In this document: positions 56,401 to 64,000 of the stretch, in pieces | Position numbering within the stretch: position 1 is the stretch's first letter | Layout: the number at the start of each line of letters is the position of its first letter | From: Babylonia areolata | Taxonomy: Eukaryota > Mollusca > Gastropoda > Neogastropoda > Buccinidae | Length of the DNA stretch: 64,000 nucleotides | Reading direction: 5' to 3' | Assembly: GCF_041734735.1 (NCBI RefSeq) | Contig: NC_134896.1 | Location: forward strand, 37,784,039-37,848,038 | Program-made: the position numbers and the translations under genes | The notes under the pieces: generated by a model | Database searches by the model: none | The model's input: the letters and a program-made list of their open reading frames with translations, nothing else | What the model was told of the DNA's origin: nothing

Positions 56401-56869
56401 GGTCATGATTAATACAGTGGACCTATAAGTCACAACCATTGCACAGGGAACACCTCAACAGATGCAGGTCACTGAAGCGGGTGGCTTCAGTTTATGTATT
56501 GATAGTAGTGTCTTCCACGCGCTAGTTAAACATGTCAGGTTCGTACATATCACATTTTTGTCATTCACAGGAAAGCAAAGCATGGACTTCTAGAAGTGCA
56601 TGGCACTGATTTTAGGAATATATTTGTTAATCTTCTCACTCCACTCCTCAATTCTGGCTCAGGCGTGGTTGAGAGTTTGCAACTGACATGCATGTACTAT
56701 ATTCTCTCCTTCAGGGACAACACTATCACGTGCTAGCACACACAAGTACTGCCAATTGCAAAAAAAAGAATCACACAATATATACCACCTTCTCTATAAA
56801 CACATGCACAGACAAACACAAGACACTTTGCCATTTATCAAAAGAATTAATACTCCAGTGTAACAGTGA
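56401..56869. other. Intergenic, no gene seen
   Basis: Unique DNA left of the L1/Tx1-like element. No feature recognised. Confidence 0.5.
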
Positions 56870-56889
56870 AAGAGAAAAAAAACAACAAA

Positions 56890-57250
56890 AAGAATGGAAT
56901 AAGAGACGGGAGAAATGTTGATATGGATGTATCGCTAAATGAAGGAAAGTGTTACAAGCTGTCCATTTGTTCCGGTCACCACTCAAAAGATCAAGGTTGT
57001 GAGGAAATGCCCAGTGCTCAGAGCAGCACCACACCAACACACCGTGTGCAGCCGCCAGCGATGCGGCAAAGAAAACCAGCCACGCGAAGCCTGCTCACGG
57101 CACAGCGAGCAGCGCCGGAAAAAAGAGGGAAAGGAGCGAGTCTCCTCCAACCACAAGTCTCCCAGAAAACAAAAGGCCCGCTGTCCTGCTGACACAGCCA
57201 GAACACAATGGAGAGGCAGAGGCGGAAAGCATGTCGGAGGGGGGTAACAC
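56890..57250 (+). pseudogene. Probable ORF1 C-terminus of the L1/Tx1-like LINE
   Basis: Directly 5' of ORF2 is a basic, Ser/Lys-rich coding-like stretch with CSRQRCGKENQPREAC (a possible degenerate zinc knuckle) and RRKKEGKERVSSNHKSPRKQ. The position and composition fit an ORF1 end; both plus-strand frames are open over about 100 codons, so the frame is uncertain. Confidence 0.45.
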
Positions 57251-57385
57251 TTGACACATGTTCTCTCCCAACCAGCCTGACCACTCCCTCGCGACCTTTG
57301 ACTTTGATTAACGGACTTTTGATTAACGATTGACGATTATAATTCCGCACCAGAAAGTGGAAAAATTGATACCACCTTTTCAAAC

Positions 57386-60300
57386 ATGAATAATGATATA
57401 TGCATTGGTACTCTAAATGTTCGAGGGCTTAGAAATAAACTAAAAAGGAAAGTAGTATTTGACTTCCTCAAAAAACAAAAGTTAGACATTGCATGTTTGC
57501 ATGAAACATACGTGACAGATGATATATTGTCCCAAATTAATGCGAAGTGGTCTGGAAGTGTATTCTATAGCGTAGGTACTAATAGAAGCAATGGACTTGT
57601 AATTCTCATTTCTAGTCATAAACAGATTCATGCAGAACTCATCGAAGCAACAGAGAGAATATTGTTAATAAGAATTGTACACGACAACAAATCAACTATC
57701 ATAGCTAACTGCTACGCACTGGCAATACGACCGTCAGTTGACAAAATATCATTCATTAACCAACTCGGCAACTTGTTACATAAGCAAGATTACGACCACC
57801 TGTGGGTTCTGGGTGATTTTAACACAAGAATACATGCTCTAGATAACATAGCCGGCAAGCCTCACTCACAACAAGAAAAAGAAGCCCTTCTAGAAATGTT
57901 ATCCTCTTTTGACTTGGAAGATACGTGGAGGTCTATCCATCCAGATGCCAAAGAATACACTTGGTCAAGATCTGCTCCTTTTACAGCTAGAAGAATTGAT
58001 TATATTTTCAGCGACACTACTTTCATTACACTTGTGAAGAAAGCAGACATTGAATTATTCCCCCACTCAGACCATAAACTTGTGAAAGCGATATTTAGTC
58101 CAAACAAGTTTCAAAGAGGTCCAGGATATTGGGAATTTAACAACTCACTCCTATCTCAGGAACGGTATCTAGAAGAAACATGCACATTTATAGATTCGCA
58201 TTTTTCACAATCTCAAGAAGGAAACCCCCAAAAGACCTGTTTAAGGTTAGATACAAGTCATTTTGCATAAACTATTCAAAAACCGCCAAAAATCGATCTC
58301 CCAATAAACACGCCAAAATCAAAATGCTAAACGAAATAGAACATAAATTACATCAGAACATTCATGATAAAGATATGCTAATGAAAGCTGGGCAACTAAG
58401 AAAAGAAATAGAACTACAAGAATTGAACGAAGCAAGAGGTGCTCCGGCAGATCCGCTCAAGAGCCAAATGGACAGAAGATGGTGAAAAAAAAACACCAAA
58501 TATTTTCTCCGCCTTGAAAAGATCAAAGGAGCTGCGAACATTATAACATCTCTACGCATAGACGAAAACATGACAGACAATTCACATGAACCAGGTCGAG
58601 AAATTTTACACAAACCTATACAAGAAGGACATATCCATAGGAAGAGGAAGACATATAAAAGACCATTTCCTGAGTAATGAAGATTATCCAGTACTTACAG
58701 AAGAAAAAGACCAATGTGACAAAGAAATAACTTTGAACGAGCTGACACTAGCCCTTACTAATTTAAACAAAGACTCTGCACCCAGTAGCGATGGCTTGAC
58801 ACCAGCAGTCTACAAAACGTTCTGGGAGAAATTAAAAATACCATTCCATCGTTGTATTACAGATGCACTTAAGAAAGGAGAACTACCTTCTTCAATGAAA
58901 AAAGGAATCATAACTTTAATACACAAAGGCAATGACTTGGACAGAAATAACCTCGCAAATTATAGACCAATTACTCTTACAAACACAGACTACAAGATAT
59001 TTACGAAAGCGCTGGCCATGAGACTCCAAAATGTAATCAAATCAGTTGTAAATGAAGATCAAGTAGGTTTCATAAAAGGTAGAAACATTGCAGTCCATTT
59101 GAGATTTTTTGATGATCTCACAAAATACCTGAACACAACCAATCAACCAGGGACTCTCATTGACCTTGATTTCTCCAAGGCTAATGATACATTATCAAAA
59201 AAAATGTATCATCGAAACCTTAGATATTTTTAACTTTGGCCCAAGGTTCACAAATTGTGTTTCGACTATAATGAACAAGACACTAAACTGTGTTCATAAT
59301 GGTGGATGGTTGTCTGATTAGTTTCTAACAGAAAGAGGGATCAGACAGGGATGCCCCCTCAGCCCTCTTCTTTTTGTACTTGCAGTAGAAATACTGGCGA
59401 TTCGAATTAGAAGTAATAAAGATATTCAAGGGATTGACCTAACTCCGCTCGACGATGTGTGCAACCATAGCAACAACTCTAAAATCAAACAGTTTGCAGA
59501 TCATACAACATTAACTGTTAAAGGTGAACAAGATATTCAAATAGCTACATATATTGTAACGCAAGTTCAAGGAGTATTCAGGTTTGAAGTTAAATAAAAA
59601 TAAATCTGAGGGCATGTGGCTAGGGTCAAGAAAACATGAAACAGGTGAAATAAATGGCATTCCCATGGGATCTGACAGACTGAAACTTCTGGGAATATAT
59701 TTCTCAGCAGAAATGGAAATTTCGGAAATCGAAGAAAACTGGAAATCAAGAGTTGAAAAAATAACTAAGGTGATAAAACAATGGGAACGCAGAAACCCCT
59801 CTCTATATGGTAAAGTTATTCTGGCAAAAACTTTTCTACTGTCACGATTCTCTCACGTCCCACAGGTAGCGTCTGTACCAGTTAAAGTTCTGAACACCAT
59901 TAACACATTTATGTACAGATTTCTTTGGAAAAAAAAAATTTAATAATAAAAAAGCATTTGAAAAAATAAAAAGAGGCGTTCTCAGCCTCGACAAAGAAGA
60001 TGGTGGTTTAAACATGATCAACATCGAACACCAGCAGCAAATATTCTTGGTGAAATGGGCAACCAGACTCCTTAAAGAGACAAAATCTCACTGGAGCATT
60101 CTGGCGAGACACAACATGTCCCCCTTTCAAGATAGTCATACCAGTTTCAAGTGTAACGTTTCACCCAAAGAAATCAAAAATATGGAAAAAGTGCAGTCAG
60201 TCTTTTGGAGAGATGTAATAAAAACGGTGGCCATCTTTAACGAAGACAGACCGATAGAAAACATAAAAACAGAACCGTTATGGAATAACAGAAATATAAA

Positions 60301-61067
60301 ATACAAACGAAATGCGCTACACTTTCCCAAATGGAGGGCGGCATCCGTGTTGTGCACAACCTTTGGCAGCACGGAAATATAATGACGTATGAAGAAATAG
60401 TGCGTAAATTAAGCGCTGACCCTGGCCTTCTTTTTGAATACAATGCCATAATAAACTCAATCCCACAAACATGGAAACTCCATCTAGCTAATGATGTCCA
60501 CAACGATGAAAATCCAAACGACATTGCAACAAGAGGGGAACCTCAATACCTTGTCAAATAAACAAATCAGGAAAACATTCGCCCGAAAACAAAACCACAG
60601 CTCAGTTTTGGAAACGTAAGCTTGACATCAATATAAGCGACTACTTCAAATTAGCATATGAATGTACGAAAGAATCACGACTGAGGTTACTTCACTTCAA
60701 ATTCATACACAATATTTACCCAACGAATATTATGCTTGCTAAAATGGGTGTAACGGACACAAATAGATGTAACTGGTGCCAAGAAACCGATTACATTGAA
60801 CATGCCTTTTACTCCTGCCCAAAATTTTCCTCCTTTTGGAAACATGTGCAACAACTCATTATCACACGCTACGATACGCTGATTCCCATGGATGAAAAAG
60901 TAGCTGTGTTTGGTACAACAAAAATGGACATTCCAACAGATGAAAAACGAAAGGAAATCAATACGATATTGTTAATAGCAAAACTGTCCATCTCCAAATT
61001 TAAATACGGCAAGTGCAAAAATCTTGACCTTATCTTTGAATCAGAACTCAGCCTACGTAACCTATGA
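57386..61067 (+). pseudogene. L1/Tx1-like ORF2: endonuclease, RT, C-terminal zinc region
   Basis: Endonuclease: IGTLNVRGLRNKLKR, CLHETY, VLGDFNTRIHALDN, ARRIDYIFSD and PHSDHKLVKA (57386-58100). [83 protein letters not shown] and FADHTTLTV (59490-59520). Late: LLGIYFS, GKVILAKTFLLSRF, and NRCNWCQETDYIEHAFYSCP (zf-RVT type CX2C-H-C). The canonical catalytic FADD is FADH here and SKAFD is SKAND. Frames break near 58200, 58490, 59230, 59590, 59940, 60320 and 60560. No RNase H. The copy is dead but nearly complete. Confidence 0.9.
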
Positions 61068-61757
61068 TCAGTATCCGTTAAGATACCAGAACACTGAGTC
61101 AGGCCCTCAAAAAATCCTGAGGGTAGTATTCAGTGTGCACATACATATTATTGTACTTAGGTGTAGAGCTTGTGGAGAGGGAGGGGACTGAGTGAGTAAA
61201 GGAGACACAGAGAGAGTGAGAGGGTGTGTGTGTGTATGTATACCATGCTTCTCTTTTAGGGAGTATGATTTTGTGTGAAGCCATCATGTATGTGTAATAT
61301 ATGTTGCATGGTCTTTTAAGTGTTTGAACATGTCATTGGGAAGATGACATTAAAAACATGTGGGAAAAAAAAAGAAAAAAAAGAAAAGAAAAGACAACAG
61401 AAAGGAGAAAAATGATGATGGAAAAAAAAAGAAAGAAAAAAAAGAAGAAGAAGAAGAAGAAAAAAAAAAGAAGAAGAAAAAAGAAGAAAGAACCTTCCAG
61501 GGATGCTGAAACTATCCTGCTCATTTGCAGAACTTTTAGGCATCCACTGATTTCTCCTTAAAAAAAAAAGAAAAAAAAAAGATAGATTGTGAATTGCTGT
61601 GCATGGCCACAACTTACAAAGAATTTCTTCCCCAGAAGCATTACCAACAACGAAGCTGTGTCGATTTATGTCCACTGAAAAAGTGTAAAGTAATAACGTG
61701 ATACACACACGCAAACAAACACGAGAGAGAGAGGGACAGAGACAAGAGACAGAGGAA

Positions 61758-62651
61758 TTATTCCTCCGGCTCAAAATTTGGCACAATATGATCCCGTTGA
61801 CAGGGAGTTTGTTGGGAAGACTCTTGAGTGAGAAAGCCTTCCTCAATGAACAGTGACTCATCACCAACATCAGAAGAGGGGGTGCGGCCGTTATGCACGG
61901 GGGCATCCTGAGGCACATACTGTGCCGGCTCTTCTTCTGGGTCCCGAGCTGTGTGTGGCAATGAAGAAAAAGCTTCCTGGCTGCTGTCTGGGATCACCAG
62001 GACGTCATCAGGGTGGATGAGTATCAGGTTCACGTCATCTTGAATGGTCTGGGGGACTGAGCTGTCCACTACATGGCCAGAGACGGTATTGGCGGCAGTT
62101 TGCTTGAGTGTGTCCGTGCTGGCGATCAGAACTGGGGAGCTCGTCTCCCAAGACTGTATGAGATATGTGATATAAGGATTGGGACAGGACTGGCCTGCTG
62201 GAGAGAGCTCCACCGGTGAGTTAGGAGGGACGATATTCGGAGCCACAGGAGAAGCTGGATCAACTGGTTGGGGCAGTATCTGGTGCAAAGCTGTTCGTTT
62301 TGACCGTGCCTTTTTGGGCCGTTTCCCTTCAACAGGAATGGCCCACACGTCTCCTACATCCTCTGATAAATCACGATGACGGGACTTCGTCTGTGCCGTG
62401 CTTCTTTTGGACTGTGCTTTGTTTGGCCGTGCAGGTGGGGATGGCCTTGCCCAGACATCTTCCAAGTCCTCTAGTGTCTCATGACACAACAAGCGGTCAT
62501 CATCAAGCAGACTGGGATGACTTTGATCTTCACTGTTGCTGTGGCGGTTTGGCAGACCCACACTCCAGTTACGAAGAGACTGGAGATCCTTTAAGATTAT
62601 GGTTTCAAATCGCTTTGATATAACTTGCCGTGTTCTTTTACCGCTGGCCAT
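61758..62651 (-). CDS. Uncharacterised 297-residue protein, possible host exon
   Basis: Intact frame from MASGKRTRQVISKRFETIIL to a TAA at 61758-61760. It has two copies of a ~25-residue motif, DLEDVWARPSPPARPNKAQSK (62-86) and DVGDVWAIPVEGKRPKKARS (98-122), each ending in a basic cluster that could be a nuclear localisation signal. Further on are NLILIHPDDVLVIPDSSQE (SUMO-interaction-like core VLVIPDSS) and an acidic C-terminus. The ATG is preceded by TTGTGTGTCTGTAG, a good splice acceptor, suggesting a 5' UTR exon upstream. No known family is recognised. Absence of stops over 297 codons and a mixed, non-repetitive composition support a real coding exon; it could also be an ORF of an unrecognised mobile element. 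Confidence 0.55.
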   Translation of the reverse strand: MASGKRTRQVISKRFETIILKDLQSLRNWSVGLPNRHSNSEDQSHPSLLDDDRLLCHETLEDLEDVWARPSPPARPNKAQSKRSTAQTKSRHRDLSEDVGDVWAIPVEGKRPKKARSKRTALHQILPQPVDPASPVAPNIVPPNSPVELSPAGQSCPNPYITYLIQSWETSSPVLIASTDTLKQTAANTVSGHVVDSSVPQTIQDDVNLILIHPDDVLVIPDSSQEAFSSLPHTARDPEEEPAQYVPQDAPVHNGRTPSSDVGDESLFIEEGFLTQESSQQTPCQRDHIVPNFEPEE

Positions 62652-63096
62652 CTACAGACACACAAGATTCATGGAAGCAAATTGTCATATTTCTTATCAA
62701 GTAAAAGAGTTTGTGGTGCCAGACGTTCAATCAATATATAGAGTAACAAACTCTCATGCGCATAAAGATCAGAACTTTTTCTGATGACACCCAGACCAAA
62801 AGACTAGGAGTTCCGATGGTAACAGAAATCCAGTCCATATCTCTCCTTACTAGTAAACACTAATGAACGCCACGCATAAGTAATGAGCTTACAATGACCA
62901 GTCCTCCTTACTAGTAAACACCAATGAACGCCACGCATAAGTATGAGCTTACAATGACCTGTCCTCACCAATAAATCATCTATTTGTTAATTTGAGAGGA
63001 ATGTGAGAAGTGGGCTGTCATGTGGAGTTCAACCCTGGATCATAAGTCTCCCCGTGGTCATGCCGCATACAACCAGATATTATAAACATATAGGGC
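62652..63096. other. Flank of the 297-residue ORF, with a ~62 bp tandem duplication
   Basis: CTTACTAGTAAACACTAATG, AACGCCACGCATAAGT and ATGAGCTTACAATGACC occur twice in tandem (about 62840-62900 and 62903-62963). No gene seen. Confidence 0.7.
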
Positions 63097-63320
63097 TTAC
63101 AAAAAATGCTCGAAACAATAGATAAGATCAAGAATACCTACGTGGGACTGACCTTCAAGGTTTGATTCAGATAATGACGCCAAAAGGTTAGCGCCTCGGC
63201 AGCCTAAGCCGTAGCCTGTCAGAACTGAATCGACCACACATGGATGTTCCACAGCTGGAGCAGCTCCAGAGGATGATTTACAAGATTTAATGTTGCCGGA
63301 GTGCCGCCATAACAAAGTGC
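63097..63320 (-). other. Possible 5' exon of the 297-residue gene
   Basis: The minus strand has GTTATGGCGGCACTCCGG (YY1-like GGCGGC context) near 63315, an open frame of 72 codons and donor-like words AAG|GTCAGT (63146 region) and CAC|GTAGGT. A link to the acceptor at 62652 is speculative. A box B-like GGATCGAGTCCC at 63349 marks a possible SINE scrap just beyond. Confidence 0.25.
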
Positions 63321-63379
63321 TTGCGGACTGACGACTGGGAGCATGCAGGATCGAGTCCCATTGGAGTTTTTGTGTTTTT

Positions 63380-63419
63380 TGTAATTCTAAATAAAAAATA
63401 AAAATAAAATAAATAAAAT

Positions 63420-63483
<64 letters not shown>
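63380..63483. repeat. (AAATA)n and (GA)n microsatellites
   Basis: AAATAAAATAAAATAAAAT from 63388 is followed by about 28 GA dinucleotides to 63480. Confidence 0.95.
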
Positions 63484-63484
<1 letters not shown>

Positions 63485-63859
63485 TGGTTTTTGTTGTTGT
63501 TTTAGGTGGGCGGGGTCATGTCAGCTGCTACCCAGAATTGTGTTATGGGTTCAAATACGAAAACTGAACCAGTCGTGGGTTTTCCCAGCACTTAACGCCG
63601 ATGCATCTATAGAAAAGTTGCTCAAATTCCCCGACCACCATTCGAGTCATGTGTCCCAGTGTATCTCCTGGGCCTGTTTGACACCCGGCGGAATGATGTT
63701 TGAAAGAAAGTGGAGATTGCAGCCATCTCAAAAAGTATATTTAAAAAAAAAAAAAAAAAAAAAAATATTTGGACATCCGAAGCAGCATTGTCGCCATCCC
63801 CATCACTATAAATAGTATAATTATAGATTAACTGTAGTGTGAGAGAACCCGGCTCTGTG
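63484..63859. other. Intergenic, no gene seen
   Basis: Unique DNA with a poly(A) run at 63743-63766. No feature recognised. Confidence 0.5.
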
Positions 63860-64000
63860 GGGACTATGCTCAACACTGAATGACACAGACACAGGACTCA
63901 TTATGTTGTACAGAATCATCAATAGTCTTGTTGATGCTAACATGACACAGTACGTTCAGACAAGCGACCCGTGGACTCGAGGACCGTGACCACAGTGGCT
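63860..64000 (+). mobile_element. LINE C-terminal fragment (CR1/L2 group), cut by the window end
   Basis: One frame reads LNDTDTGLIMLYRIINSLVD, ANMTQYVQTSDPWTRGP, matching the LINE C-terminal pattern (ARLxMxYKIxNxLVDxxxxxYLxxxxxRTRG). It ends in an apparent stop and continues beyond the window. Confidence 0.7.

Larger units (their letters stand above)
56870..61485 (+). mobile_element. L1/Tx1-like LINE with poly(A)-rich tail
   Basis: A remnant of ORF1 (56890-57250) is followed by ORF2 (57386-61067) and, after a 3' UTR, an A-rich tail from about 61362 to 61485. The endonuclease/RT type and A tail place it in the L1 superfamily, closest to Tx1-type elements by motif style. Left boundary uncertain. 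Confidence 0.88.

Overview
This window looks like nuclear DNA of a gastropod mollusc, probably a caenogastropod. That is an inference from intron-rich animal genes with GT/AG junctions, several RT-bearing LINEs, and tRNA-derived SINE families I associate with caenogastropods; no search could be run. There is no bacterial, organellar, LTR-retroviral or Polinton signal.

Two conserved host genes can be assembled exon by exon, with every reading phase agreeing. (1) Positions 1-9030, plus strand: the 3' end of a beta-spectrin gene. Five coding exons (1377-6143) encode a basic linker and the C-terminal PH domain, followed by a long 3' UTR. (2) Positions about 9330-42018, minus strand: a complete CoREST (REST corepressor, RCOR) gene of 13 coding exons and about 536 residues. 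In order it has ELM2, SANT1, a four-cysteine GATA-like zinc finger, an LSD1-binding linker/coiled coil, SANT2 and a proline-rich tail. The genes converge tail to tail, with poly(A) signals within about 350 bp of each other.

The most unusual feature is the relation between minisatellites and splice junctions. Many introns are filled by tandem arrays, and several arrays start at, or are visibly built from, an authentic exon-intron junction: spectrin exons at 1377 and 3791, and CoREST exons 4, 6, 8, 10 and the stop-codon region of exon 13. In the clearest cases (exon 6 donor, exon 8 acceptor, spectrin PH acceptor) the repeat unit is a copy of the real splice site plus several exon bases, giving rows of decoy splice sites. 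Old single ghost copies occur beside exons 6 and 9.

Mobile elements: an I-group LINE with RNase H (13.6-16.3 kb) and a nearly full-length CR1-group LINE with a PHD-finger ORF1 (35.9-40.3 kb) both lie in CoREST introns in the sense orientation. A second RT/RNase H LINE (44.2-47.2 kb) and an L1/Tx1-like LINE (about 56.9-61.5 kb) lie upstream of CoREST, with several LINE 3' fragments and at least nine SINE copies or fragments elsewhere.

The right part (42-64 kb) is mostly repeat-rich intergenic DNA: CA/GT and AT microsatellites, diverged 55-65 bp arrays, two GC-richer promoter-like patches (53.2 and 54.1 kb), and one intact uncharacterised 297-codon ORF on the minus strand (61758-62651) that may be a real exon.
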